From NCBI RefSeq assembly GCF_015101885.1, contig NZ_CP062941.1, positions 3,658,001-3,722,000 on the forward strand: a stretch of DNA of 64,000 nt. The letters are read 5' to 3'. A model generated the notes under the pieces. That model had not been told where the DNA came from. It was given only the letters and a program-made list of their open reading frames with translations, and did no database searches. Positions within the stretch are counted from its first letter, which is position 1; every line of letters starts with the position of its first letter. A program made the position numbers and the translations under genes. Below, one piece after another: positions 45,857 through 54,574 of this stretch. This DNA is from Massilia litorea (GTDB lineage: Bacteria > Pseudomonadota > Gammaproteobacteria > Burkholderiales > Burkholderiaceae_D).

Positions 45857-47062
45857 GTGACAACACAATCGAATCTGCCGCTGGCCGGCGTGCGCGTCCT
45901 CGACCTGTCGCGGGTGCTGGCCGGACCCTGGTGCGCGATGGTGCTGGGCGACCTCGGCGCCGAAGTGATCAAGGTCGAGCACCCGCAGCGCGGCGACGAC
46001 ACCCGCGACTGGGGCATGCGCGTGGGCGCCACCGAGACCGCCTATTTCAACAGCGTCAACCGCAACAAGCGCTCCATTTGCCTCGACCTGAAGACCCCGG
46101 AAGGCCAGCAGATCGCGCGCGACCTGATCCGTAAAAGCGATATCGTCATCCAGAACTTCAAGTTCGGCGACATCGAGCGCCTGGGCCTGGGCTACGAGCA
46201 GATGAAGGAAGAGCAGCCTGGCCTGATCTACTGCTCGATCACGGGCTATGACCGCACTGGTCCGGAAGCGGCCCGTCCCGGCTACGACCTCGTGATCCAG
46301 GGCGAGGCCGGCCTGATGGCCCTGAACGGCGAACCGACCCAGCCGCCGCTGAAATTCGGCGTCGCCGCGGTCGACATGATGACCGGGATGTACGCGGCCC
46401 AGGGCGTGCTCGCGGCACTGTACGACCGCGAGAAGACGGGCCTGGGACGCCACGTCGGCATGGCCCTGTTCGACTGCGGCCTGATGATCACGGCGTATTA
46501 CGGGCTGGAAGCCCTGCTGCGCGGGAACGACCCGCCGCGCTACGGCAACGCCCATCCGTCGATCATGCCGTATGGGGTGTACGAGGCCGAGGACGGTCCG
46601 CTGGTGATTGCAGTCGGCAACAACAGCCAGTATTTGCGCTTCTGCACCGAGGTGATCGAGCGGCCCGACCTGGCCGAGGACGAGCGTTTCAAGACCAATC
46701 TCGAGCGCACGAAACACCGCGAGGAACTGGTGCCCCAGCTGCGCCAGGCCGTGGGCGCGCGCAAGCGCAAGGAGCTGCTGGAGCGCATGACCCGGGTCGG
46801 CATTCCCTGCGGCGAGGTGGCGGGGCTGTACGAGGCGATGACCTCGCCGCGAACGGTCGAGGCGGGCCTGGTCAACAAGATGCCGCATCCGGTGGCGGGC
46901 ACGGTCGATGTGATGTCGTCGCCCTACCGCTTCAACGGCGAACGCCTGCCGGTGCGCAGCGCGCCGCCGACGCTGGGAGAAGGCACGAACGAGGTGCTTG
47001 CCGATTTGCTGGGTTTGTCGGAAGAGACCTTGAAAGCCTTGAAGAAACGCGGTGTCGTGTGA
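45857..47062 (+). CDS. Family III CoA-transferase (CaiB/BaiF type)
   Basis: This 401-residue enzyme transfers CoA between carboxylic acids. The catalytic Asp is D173 in GVAAVDMMTGMYAAQG. Other family markers are VLDLSRVLAGPWCAMVLGDLGAEVIKVE (about residues 15-42) and YGNAHPSIMPYG near 235. The GTG start at 45857 is chosen because GGAG lies 7 bases upstream and the residues before it are not family-like. It ends the diacid operon and probably activates the acid with succinyl-CoA or acetyl-CoA, replacing the ATP-dependent PimA ligase of the Rhodopseudomonas operon. The exact donor is unknown. Confidence 0.85.
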   Translation: MTTQSNLPLAGVRVLDLSRVLAGPWCAMVLGDLGAEVIKVEHPQRGDDTRDWGMRVGATETAYFNSVNRNKRSICLDLKTPEGQQIARDLIRKSDIVIQNFKFGDIERLGLGYEQMKEEQPGLIYCSITGYDRTGPEAARPGYDLVIQGEAGLMALNGEPTQPPLKFGVAAVDMMTGMYAAQGVLAALYDREKTGLGRHVGMALFDCGLMITAYYGLEALLRGNDPPRYGNAHPSIMPYGVYEAEDGPLVIAVGNNSQYLRFCTEVIERPDLAEDERFKTNLERTKHREELVPQLRQAVGARKRKELLERMTRVGIPCGEVAGLYEAMTSPRTVEAGLVNKMPHPVAGTVDVMSSPYRFNGERLPVRSAPPTLGEGTNEVLADLLGLSEETLKALKKRGVV

Positions 47063-47190
47063 TCATCCGGGTGCAATCGCCTGGTGAATGCGCCCGTCCC
47101 GCGACATTTTATTTTCCTATGCCGCTTACATTCCGCGCTCCGGGAGCTAGATTGAATAAAGAATCTTCTGGTTTTCCTTTGGAGCGCATC

Positions 47191-47580
47191 ATGACATCCC
47201 GTCTGTTTGTTCCCGCCGTCGCCGCAGTGCTGGCGACGGCCTGCATGTCGGCCAGCGCGGTCGAACCGCGTCCTGACCTGCTCGGCTCGCGCGTCCCAAG
47301 CGCAGCCGCCGTCCGTACCGTCAACCTCGGCTCAGGGGTACAGTCGATCAACGTCGTCAGCGGCGACACTGTCCGCTTTGTCGGTAGCGGGGGAGAATTT
47401 GCCTGGACCTTCAATACCAGCCCCATCGTCCAGGTCTTCAACCTGAGCCAGGTGGCGCCGAACGGCACCGTGGGTCAGGAAACGCGCGTGTATGTCGCGC
47501 CCAGCCCGCTGTATTCCGAACGGGCGCAGTTCAACGACAACGACCGCCAGGATACGCGGCTCCCGGCGGTCGTCAGGTAG
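47191..47580 (+). CDS. CzcE-like heavy-metal-binding periplasmic protein
   Basis: This 129-residue protein has a Sec signal peptide (MTSRLFVPAVAAVLATACMSASA). The mature domain resembles CzcE: VVSGDTVRFVG, FAWTFNTSP, VQVFNLSQVAPNG and TRVYVAPSPLY follow the family order. CzcE binds copper in the periplasm of Cupriavidus. No other metal resistance gene is in the window, so this is an isolated copy. The start at 47191 has GGAGCG upstream; the longer frame from 47059 has no support. It lies between the diacid operon and the second ABC cluster, on the strand of the former, and is probably independent. Confidence 0.72.
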   Translation: MTSRLFVPAVAAVLATACMSASAVEPRPDLLGSRVPSAAAVRTVNLGSGVQSINVVSGDTVRFVGSGGEFAWTFNTSPIVQVFNLSQVAPNGTVGQETRVYVAPSPLYSERAQFNDNDRQDTRLPAVVR

Positions 47581-47592
47581 TGCGCGTGTTGC

Positions 47593-48774
47593 TTATTTTC
47601 CGGCGTTCAGGGCGCGCAGGAACTGCCCCTTGATCTTGCCGCCCTCGACCGTGCCCAGGATGGTATTGGCGATCGTGCCGCCCTTGCTGTCCAGGCCGTC
47701 GATGTCGTTCGGGTTGTATTCCGGCGGCAAGGTCGTGAAGGCCTTCTGCATCTGCGCCCGGATCGCCGTGGCATCGGTCGTGGTGCCGGCCAGCTTCATG
47801 GCGGCAACCGTGGCGTGCACGGTCGAATAGTTCAGGCTGATCTCGGTGCTCGGATCCTTGCCCGGATTGAGCTTGCGGTAGCGCTGGGTGAAGGCGACCG
47901 CTTCCGGACGGTCGTCGTTTGCCAGCGGCATCACGCCGATCGAGCCTTCCAGCGGCGCCAGGCCGCCCACGACCTTGGCCATCTCATCGATCTTGGCCTG
48001 GTCGAGGATGATGAAGCCGCCCTTGAAGCCCAGTTCGCGGGCCTGCTTGGCCACCAGCGCGGTCGGCTCCGAGGCGCCGCCGATGAACATGACGTCCGGC
48101 TTGGCCTGCACCGCACGGCTCACGCCGCTGTAGAAATCGGTCGCCTTGTTGTAGGACATCGGGTTTTCCGCGACGATCTTGCCGCCGGCGCCTTCCCAGA
48201 CCGGCTTGAAGGCCGCTGCCCAGGCCTTGGCGTAATCGTGGTCGGCTTGCAGCATGGCCACGTTCTTGCCGTGCTTGGCCATCATGGCCTTGGTGAAGGG
48301 AGCGATGTAGCCGGTGAAATCGGGCGGGATGCGGATCGTCAGCTTGTTGCCGCGCTCGGTCACCTGGGGCAGGCTGGTGTACGCCAGCAGCAGCGTGTTT
48401 GCCTTTTCGTTGAAAGCCTGGACCGCGAACACGCCGCCCGAGTGCGGCACCAGCACGGCGGCCGTCTTGTGCTGCTGTACCAGGCGCTGGACGTTGATGG
48501 CGGTCTCGGCCGGGTTGTACTTGTCGTCGAGCGGGACGATCTCGACCTTGTAGTTCTTGCCGCCGATGGTGAGCGGCTTGGCATTGATTTCGGCGGCGGC
48601 CATTTCCATGCCGCTCAGGACGTTCTTGCCGTACAGCGCAGCGCCGCCGGAGAGCGGTCCGGAGTAGCCGATCTTGATGACTTCCTGCGCCTGGGCGCCG
48701 CCGGCGGCGAAGGCGAGGGTGGCTGCAGCGGCTGCCAGCAGGGTGCGGCGGGTGAACTTGGCTTGCACTTTCAT
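47593..48774 (-). CDS. ABC transporter substrate-binding protein (second liv-type cluster)
   Basis: This 393-residue type I periplasmic binding protein has a signal peptide MKVQAKFTRRTLLAAAAATLAFAAGGAQA with an Arg-Arg pair, so Tat or Sec export is possible. The mature start EVIKIGYSGPLSGGAALYGKNVLSGMEMAAAEIN is typical of the LivJ family. It lies 61 bases after livF2, at the end of its operon instead of first, and an AGGAG site precedes its ATG. Substrate unknown; the family also serves aromatic and dicarboxylic acids. Confidence 0.86.
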   Translation of the reverse strand: MKVQAKFTRRTLLAAAAATLAFAAGGAQAQEVIKIGYSGPLSGGAALYGKNVLSGMEMAAAEINAKPLTIGGKNYKVEIVPLDDKYNPAETAINVQRLVQQHKTAAVLVPHSGGVFAVQAFNEKANTLLLAYTSLPQVTERGNKLTIRIPPDFTGYIAPFTKAMMAKHGKNVAMLQADHDYAKAWAAAFKPVWEGAGGKIVAENPMSYNKATDFYSGVSRAVQAKPDVMFIGGASEPTALVAKQARELGFKGGFIILDQAKIDEMAKVVGGLAPLEGSIGVMPLANDDRPEAVAFTQRYRKLNPGKDPSTEISLNYSTVHATVAAMKLAGTTTDATAIRAQMQKAFTTLPPEYNPNDIDGLDSKGGTIANTILGTVEGGKIKGQFLRALNAGK

Positions 48775-48835
48775 GTGTGTGTCTCCTGAGAGTTGCTTGT
48801 TGTGGGTGCTACGCTTTACTTCTTCATCCCGGGAT

Positions 48836-49543
48836 CTACGCCCCGATATACGCTTTGCGCACTTGCGCGTTGTTCAGCAATTCCTCGCGGCCGCCTTCCA
48901 TCACGATGTGGCCCTGTTCGATCACATAGGCGCGGCTGGCGATGTTGAGCGCCGCGTACGCGTTCTGCTCGGCCAGCAGCACCGTCGTGCCGGCCTTGTT
49001 GATGCGCGCGATCACCTCGAACATCTGTTTCACCACCAGCGGCGCCAGGCCGAGCGAGGGTTCGTCCAGCAGCAGCGCCTTCGGGCGGCCCATCAGCGCG
49101 CGGCCGATCGCCACCATCTGCTGCTGGCCGCCGGACAGCGAGCCGGCCGCCTGCTCCTTCTTCTCATGCAGGATCGGGAACAGCTCGAACACTTCGTCCA
49201 GGGTCTTTTGCGTACCCTTGCTGTCGCGCCGGTGCACGTAGGCGCCCAGCGTCAGGTTCTTCAGCACCGACATGCCCGGGAACAGCTTGCGGCCTTCCGG
49301 GCAGTGCACCAGGCCGTCGGCCACGATCTGCGAAGGCTTGCGCCCGACCAGCTCGTGGTTGCCGAAGCGGATGCTGCCCGCGTCGGCGCGCTGCAGCCCG
49401 CTCATGGTGAGGAAAATCGAGCTCTTGCCGGCGCCGTTCGAACCGAGCAGCACCACCAGTTCGCCTTCTTCGGCGTGGATGGAGACGTCGTGCAGCGCGC
49501 GGAAGCTGCCGTAGGAGAGGGAGACCTTGTCAAGCCGCAGCAT
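48836..49543 (-). CDS. livF: ABC transporter ATP-binding protein (LivF-like, second cluster)
   Basis: This 235-residue ATPase has Walker [10 protein letters not shown] at 34-42 and the signature [15 protein letters not shown] with Walker [13 protein letters not shown] following. All core motifs are intact. It overlaps livG2 by 14 bases, so the genes are coupled, and lies between livG2 and the binding-protein gene. Confidence 0.88.
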   Translation of the reverse strand: MLRLDKVSLSYGSFRALHDVSIHAEEGELVVLLGSNGAGKSSIFLTMSGLQRADAGSIRFGNHELVGRKPSQIVADGLVHCPEGRKLFPGMSVLKNLTLGAYVHRRDSKGTQKTLDEVFELFPILHEKKEQAAGSLSGGQQQMVAIGRALMGRPKALLLDEPSLGLAPLVVKQMFEVIARINKAGTTVLLAEQNAYAALNIASRAYVIEQGHIVMEGGREELLNNAQVRKAYIGA

Positions 49544-50294
49544 GTTCGCTCCCCAGGTAGGCTTCGATCACGACCGGGTTGGCGCGGATCTCGGCGGGCG
49601 TGCCCTCGGCGATCTTTTCGCCGTAATTGAGCACCAGGATCTTGTCGGCGAGGTTCATGATCATGTCCATCTTGTGTTCGATCAGGCAGACGGTCAGGCC
49701 GCTGTCGGCCATCTTGCGGATCAGCGCCGCAAGGCCCACGGTTTCCTCGGGATTCACGCCGCCGGCCGGTTCGTCCAGCAGCAGCAGGGTCGGATCGGTC
49801 GACAGGGCCAGTGCAAAGGCGACGCGCTTCCTTTCTTCCTGCGAGATGTCGCCCGCGATGCGGTTCTCGACATGGCCAAGCCCCACGAAATCCAGCGCCT
49901 GGCGTGCCTTCTCGCGGCAGATCCGTTCCTCGTCCTTCAGGCGTTTCGTCCCCAGCACGACGTCGAGCAGCGAGGATTTCGTCCGCAGGCGGTGGCCGAC
50001 GATCAGGTTGTCGAGGACGGTGGCCGTGTCGAACAGGGTCGTGCTCTGGAAGGTGCGCGCCATGCCCAGGCGTGCCACCTGGTCGGCGCGCAGGCCGGTC
50101 ACGTCGCGGCCGTCGAAGACCACCTTGCCCGAGGTGGGCGCGATCGCTCCGCTGACCAGGTTGAAGAAGGTGGTCTTGCCGGCGCCGTTCGGGCCGATGA
50201 TGGCGTTGATCGTCCCGCGCGCGAAGCTGACGCTGACGTCGTTCACGGCCGCCAGGCCGCCGAAGCGCTTGGTGAGCGAATCGATTTCAAGCAT
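49530..50294 (-). CDS. livG: ABC transporter ATP-binding protein (LivG-like, second cluster)
   Basis: This 254-residue ATPase has Walker [10 protein letters not shown] at 34-42. The signature region is [15 protein letters not shown] rather than LSGGQ, a common relaxation in LivG; Walker B is [15 protein letters not shown]. It overlaps livM2 by 8 bases and livF2 by 14. It is the middle gene of the second importer. Confidence 0.87.
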   Translation of the reverse strand: MLEIDSLTKRFGGLAAVNDVSVSFARGTINAIIGPNGAGKTTFFNLVSGAIAPTSGKVVFDGRDVTGLRADQVARLGMARTFQSTTLFDTATVLDNLIVGHRLRTKSSLLDVVLGTKRLKDEERICREKARQALDFVGLGHVENRIAGDISQEERKRVAFALALSTDPTLLLLDEPAGGVNPEETVGLAALIRKMADSGLTVCLIEHKMDMIMNLADKILVLNYGEKIAEGTPAEIRANPVVIEAYLGSEHAAA

Positions 50295-51309
50295 GGGTCG
50301 CTCCTTTCGCGGTGGAGATCGAAGACAGGTCGCGTGGTGCGGACGAGGCCGCGGCTTGGGCCGCCAGCGCTTCCTTCCTGCGCTTGCGGTTCATCCAGGT
50401 GCCGACGATCCCGTAGGGCAGGAAGATCACGAGGATCACCAGCAGCGGGCCGAAGACGACGAAGCGGTAGTCCTGCAGCACCTGCAGGTACTGGGTCAGC
50501 CAGGGCACGCCGATCGCGCCCAGCAGGGGCCCGAGCAGGGTGCCGATGCCGCCGACCAGCATGTACATCGTCATGTCGAAGGTATGCTCGACGCTGGCCA
50601 CGCCAGGGCCGATGAAGCGCACGAAACCGGCATACAGGCCGCCCGCCAGGCCGGCGAAGAAGACGGACAGCATGAAGGCGAGCAGCTTGTTGCGCATCAG
50701 GTTGATGCCGAGCGCCTGGGCCAGGTCGTCGCCGTTGCGGATCGCCATGAAGGTGCGGCCCAGCAGCGAGCGCACGATGCGGTGCATGATCCACAGGCTC
50801 GCGACCAGGAACAGCAGCACCAGGTAGTACTGCGGACGCGGCTCGGTGAAATCGATGCTGCCGATGCTCGGTGGCGCCGGGATGCCGATGATGCCGACCG
50901 TGCCGTGGGTCAGGCTTTCCCATTTCTCGATCAGCAGGTACATGATGTAGCCGACGCAGAGGGTAAAAATCGAGAAGAAGTGGGTCTTCAGGCGCAGCGA
51001 CACCAGGCCCACGAAGAAGCCGAGGGCAGCGGCGACCACGCCCGCGAGCAGGAAGGCGATCCAGAACGGCACCTGGTGGTCGACCGTCAGGATGCCGACC
51101 GTGTAGGCGCCGACCGCCATGAAGCCGCTGTGGGCGAGGTTGTACTGGCCGGTGTAGCCCGTGATCAGGTTCAGGCCGATGGTGGCGATCGCGTAGATAT
51201 AGGCGGTCGACATCACGGTCAGGTGGTAGTCGTTCCCGGCCAGGAAGGGGAAGGCCAGGGCGAGCGCCAGCAGCAGGAGCCAGCCGGTGGTTGAATTAAA
51301 GAGCTTCAT
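50287..51309 (-). CDS. livM: ABC transporter permease (LivM-like, second cluster)
   Basis: This 340-residue inner-membrane permease has about nine hydrophobic segments, with the HAAT signature NLITGYTGQYNLAHSGFMAVGAY near residues 46-68. The C-terminus is a charged tail with AAQAAASSAPRDLSS. The start at 51309 overlaps the livH2 stop (TGATG). A longer frame through livH2 is not used. Confidence 0.87.
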   Translation of the reverse strand: MKLFNSTTGWLLLLALALAFPFLAGNDYHLTVMSTAYIYAIATIGLNLITGYTGQYNLAHSGFMAVGAYTVGILTVDHQVPFWIAFLLAGVVAAALGFFVGLVSLRLKTHFFSIFTLCVGYIMYLLIEKWESLTHGTVGIIGIPAPPSIGSIDFTEPRPQYYLVLLFLVASLWIMHRIVRSLLGRTFMAIRNGDDLAQALGINLMRNKLLAFMLSVFFAGLAGGLYAGFVRFIGPGVASVEHTFDMTMYMLVGGIGTLLGPLLGAIGVPWLTQYLQVLQDYRFVVFGPLLVILVIFLPYGIVGTWMNRKRRKEALAAQAAASSAPRDLSSISTAKGATHA

Positions 51310-52172
51310 CAGTGCGCCCCTTTCGCGAACAGGCCCTGCGGACGCACCGACAGGATCAGCACCAGTAAAGCGAAGGCGATGATGTCCTTGTAGTCGGTCG
51401 AGATGTAGAAGGCGCCGAAGGCTTCCGCGAAGCCGATGATCAGGCCGCCGACGATGGCGCCCGGCACACTGCCCATCCCGCCCAGCACGATGATGACGAA
51501 GGCCTTGGTGATGACCAGGTTGCCCATCGAGGTATAGACCAGGTTGATCGGCGCGTACAGCACGGCGGCCATCCCGGCCAGGGCGCCGGCGATCGCAAAG
51601 GTCAGCATCGCGACGCGGTTGGCGTCGATGCCGACCAGGGCCGCGCCTTCGCGGTTCTGGGCCATGGCGACGATCGTCGCGCCGGTGATGGTCTTTTTCA
51701 GGAACAGCTGCAGGAGCGCCACCAGCAGGAAGGCTGCGCCGATGATCAGGAGGCGCTGCGCCGGCAAGGTGAGGCCGCCGAATTCGAGCAGCTGGGTGTA
51801 GGGCGTCTCCATGCGGTGGAAGTCCGCGCCCCAGATCGCCTGCGCACCCGCTTCCAGGAACAGCAGGATGCCGATCGACGCAATCATGTGGTGCAGGTAG
51901 GGCGCCTTGCGCAGCGGGTGGAACACCAAACGCTCGGACAGCACCGAGATCAGCGCAACCACGACGGCGGCGCCCAGCATGCCCCACCAGTAGTTGAGGC
52001 CGAGTTTCGTCATGATGAAGAAGGCCGAATAGGCGCCCGCCATGTAGAAGGCGCCATGGGCAAAGTTCGGCACGTGCAGGATGCCATAGACGAGCGTGAG
52101 CCCGAGTGCGACCAGGCTGTAGACCCCTCCAAGGGTCAGCCCGTTGAGGACTTGTTGCAGGAAAAGCTCCAA
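51309..52172 (-). CDS. livH: ABC transporter permease (LivH-like, second cluster)
   Basis: This 287-residue permease starts MELFLQQVLNGLTLGGVYSLVALGLTLVYGILHVPNFAHG, the usual LivH N-terminus with the NFAHG helix. It is the first gene of the operon livH2-M2-G2-F2-binding protein, and is divergent from the second iclR gene across a 526-base intergenic region. Transport specificity is unknown. Confidence 0.87.
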   Translation of the reverse strand: MELFLQQVLNGLTLGGVYSLVALGLTLVYGILHVPNFAHGAFYMAGAYSAFFIMTKLGLNYWWGMLGAAVVVALISVLSERLVFHPLRKAPYLHHMIASIGILLFLEAGAQAIWGADFHRMETPYTQLLEFGGLTLPAQRLLIIGAAFLLVALLQLFLKKTITGATIVAMAQNREGAALVGIDANRVAMLTFAIAGALAGMAAVLYAPINLVYTSMGNLVITKAFVIIVLGGMGSVPGAIVGGLIIGFAEAFGAFYISTDYKDIIAFALLVLILSVRPQGLFAKGAH

Positions 52173-52698
52173 AATCGTGTCTCCGTTATTGGTGTGATCG
52201 TGTTGATTTGGATGCTGCCGGCGCGGGACGTGTTACTGCATGGGCGCACCTCGCGGCGTGGAGCGGGCCGCTGCCGGCCGGAAGGGGGAGAGGGAAACGA
52301 GGATGGCGCGGCGGGCAGGACCGCTTGCGGCCTGCGCTGCCTTCGTATTCGCCAGCACATGGTCTGTAATCATGCGACTCCTCGAAGTGGGCGCGCTTAT
52401 GCGTACCCGATGAACCCAGCGATTTTAGTTTTACTCTGCGAAACTGCAGGGTGTAAAATGGAACAAAAAAAGGATACGATACTTTCAGATGAGTAGCAAC
52501 GTTTTGTTCGCGAACCGAATTTGCTGCCCAGTTCCTTGCCCGTGAGCGGCGCGCGGGGCCTGGAGGGACGGGTGATCATGGGTATGCCGCATCGAACAAA
52601 ACTGCCCGCTCAGTGTGCCATGCCTCGCGCATCCCGCAAAGGCTCTTTTGCGGCGGCGGTCCGCCTCGTATTCCCAACGTCCAGACTGGGGTCCAACC
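52173..52698. promoter_or_regulatory. Long divergent control region between livH2 and iclR2
   Basis: These 526 bases hold no convincing gene. The part at about 52400-52520 is clearly AT-richer than the surroundings and is the best place for divergent promoters. A perfect 10-base palindrome GTTCGCGAAC lies at 52506-52515, made of two TTCG/CGAA half-sites like those in the first iclR region, and TCTGCGAAAC (52435-52444) is a half-site. These are candidate operators for the second IclR protein. Confidence 0.45.
52506..52515. promoter_or_regulatory. Candidate operator palindrome GTTCGCGAAC
   Basis: A perfect 10-base palindrome lies 184 bases upstream of the second iclR gene and 333 bases upstream of livH2. 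Its half-sites (GTTCG / CGAAC) resemble those of the TTCGC-ACA-GCGAA motif but without spacer. Low specificity by itself. Confidence 0.4.
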
Positions 52699-53517
52699 AT
52701 GCAGCTTAGCGACACGAACACCACCGGCCCGGGTCACGATTCCGGCGAGCTCATCGAGGGCGCGCGCAAGGGCGAGGAACGTTATTTCATCACGGCGCTG
52801 GCGCGCGGACTCGAGGTGCTGGCCTGCTTCCGCTCGGCCGACAAGGGACTGACGAACCAGCAGATTGCAGAACGCTGCGGCCTGCCGAAATCGACGGTCA
52901 CCCGTTTCACCTACACGCTCACGCGCCTCGGCTACCTGGTGCAGGACACCAGCGGCCGCTACGTGCTCGGCACGGCGACGCTGGGCCTGGGCAGCGCGAT
53001 GCTGGCGCGGCTCGACATCCGCCAGCTCGCCCGTCCGATGATGCAGGAACTGGCCGAGTTCTCCGGCACCACGGTCTCGATCGCGGTGCGCGACCGGCTG
53101 TCGATGATCTACATCGAGGTCTGCCGCAGCACGGCGGCCCTGGCCCTCGCGCTGCAGGTGGGCTCGCGCATGCCGCTCGCGGTCTCGGCCATCGGGCGCG
53201 CCTACCTGGTGAAAGCGAGCGAGCAGGAACGCAAGGAAATCCTGGCGCGCTACCAGGAGCTCGACGAGATGGCCTACGAAGCGGTGCTCGAGGCGATCGC
53301 GCGCGGCCAGCGTGACTATGCGCAGTACGGCTGCACCACCTCGTTCGGCGAGTGGCAGAAGGACGTCAACGGCATCGCCGTCGGCTTTTATCCGATCGGC
53401 GGCAACCAGCTCATGTCGATCAACTGCGGCGGACCATCCTCGAGCGTGTCGAAGGAGTTCCTGCTCGAGGAAGTGCGGCCGCGCCTGATCGAGATCGCGG
53501 CGCGGCTGGAGTCCTAG
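52699..53517 (+). CDS. IclR family transcriptional regulator (second)
   Basis: This 272-residue regulator has an N-terminal winged helix (LTNQQIAERCGLPKSTVTRFTYTL near 50-75) and an IclR effector domain (TTVSIAVRDRLSMIYIEVC, NGIAVGFYPIGG, LMSINCGGPSSSVSKEF). It is clearly related to the other IclR protein (about 38.2-39.0 kb), sharing RFTYTLTRLGYL-type helix and the ARGLEVLACFR opening. The start MQLSDTNTT at 52699 is chosen, since the longer frame lacks a site; the ribosome-binding site is weak. It is divergent from the second liv-type operon, and probably regulates it. Its TAG stop is in a REP-like palindrome. Confidence 0.87.
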   Translation: MQLSDTNTTGPGHDSGELIEGARKGEERYFITALARGLEVLACFRSADKGLTNQQIAERCGLPKSTVTRFTYTLTRLGYLVQDTSGRYVLGTATLGLGSAMLARLDIRQLARPMMQELAEFSGTTVSIAVRDRLSMIYIEVCRSTAALALALQVGSRMPLAVSAIGRAYLVKASEQERKEILARYQELDEMAYEAVLEAIARGQRDYAQYGCTTSFGEWQKDVNGIAVGFYPIGGNQLMSINCGGPSSSVSKEFLLEEVRPRLIEIAARLES

Positions 53518-53575
53518 GGTGGGCTCCGCCCACGCGGTGATATGCGACCGCGAGATGGTCGAGCACGAAATCTGA
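53515..53575. repeat. REP-like element at the second iclR stop
   Basis: The sequence TAGGGTGGGC-TCC-GCCCACGCGG (GTGGGC stem 53519-53524 with 53528-53533) starts at the iclR2 stop codon, with CTAG in place of GTAG. It is followed after 10 bases by CCGCG and a diverged right half (GAGCACGAAATCTGAACC) that resembles the one in the lrp-side repeat (GAGCACGATGAAACC). It is therefore a degenerate REP doublet of the same family. Confidence 0.7.
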
Positions 53576-53749
53576 ACCAGTCACAATCTGACGCACGAGC
53601 GGGACGACCGAAGCTCCCGCGCAGCGGCTGTTCGCGTCAGGATGGACGCCATGAGCGTGTGAACAGATTTTCATGGCTGCCTTGCATCGGCTACGGAAAT
53701 TGCACGGCTTGGCAGCCGCGTTTGGACCGCTATGGGCAAGGAGGTCGAG

Positions 53750-54559
53750 ATGCTGACGTTTCGCGTTGACGTATTCGCATGGATACCACAGGCCGATGTT
53801 CCGAATCCAATCCACTCATTGCCGGGAGGCGTTGCGCGCTGGGGCCCGGGAGCATGCGGCCCACGCTTCGGCGGCGACGGCTTCGTCACGCCGCCGGCCA
53901 CCCATGCCGGCTGGACCAGGCCCAGCTACAGGGCGAAACAGACGCTGGCGTTCAAGATACAGCGCTTCGGCGCCAGGCCCGACGCGGATGCCGGCACCGC
54001 CGTGGTGCCGGGATTGACGACCGTGTTGACCGGTCCCCGGTCCGCGGGTGGACGCGTCTGCACGTCGCTCACGCCAACCGTGACCAGATCGCAGGCGAGC
54101 GCCAGGTGGATGGACAGCGACGAGTGGTATGAAATGCGCCTGCAGGGAGCGGCGCACGACCCGATACCGGAGGCCGCCCTGAAGTTTTTTTCCGGCGGTG
54201 CCGGTTCCACAGTCGGCTCCGCGCTGACGCCGGACCTGGAATGGGACCTGACGATCCGCATCCAGCTCGACAAGGAAATCAGGTCGCGCCTGACGAAATT
54301 GCGTTACGGCGTGGCCGATGTCATGAACCTCGACGTATCCGAACAATTGACTGCTCCCCAGAACTTTGGCGGAACAGCCAATCTGGTGCATGGGCTGGCG
54401 TATGTCCGCCGCTTTCCGAGCTATGTCGTGTACGTGTCGGTGTCCGGCGACGGCAGGGCGCCGGCCTGCCTTCCGGTTTATTTCGCCGATGCCAGTCGCC
54501 GCAGCCTGGGTGAAATCATCGTCGGCCAAAGCGACCTGATTCGGCAGCTGGCGTGGTGA
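53750..54559 (+). CDS. Hypothetical protein, possibly DUF3238-like
   Basis: This 269-residue protein begins MLTFRVDVFAWIPQADVPNP. The start at 53750 is preferred to 53732 because AAGGAGG lies 6 bases upstream. There is no signal peptide. The opening IP...P, FGGDGF and the Tyr/Arg stretch SYRAKQTLAFKIQRFG are reminiscent of DUF3238 proteins, but I hold this loosely. The second half contains repeated hydrophobic strands, and an immunoglobulin-like or beta-rich fold is possible. It follows a REP element and stands alone. Confidence 0.55.
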   Translation: MLTFRVDVFAWIPQADVPNPIHSLPGGVARWGPGACGPRFGGDGFVTPPATHAGWTRPSYRAKQTLAFKIQRFGARPDADAGTAVVPGLTTVLTGPRSAGGRVCTSLTPTVTRSQASARWMDSDEWYEMRLQGAAHDPIPEAALKFFSGGAGSTVGSALTPDLEWDLTIRIQLDKEIRSRLTKLRYGVADVMNLDVSEQLTAPQNFGGTANLVHGLAYVRRFPSYVVYVSVSGDGRAPACLPVYFADASRRSLGEIIVGQSDLIRQLAW

Positions 54560-54574
54560 AGCCGGGGCAGCTGC

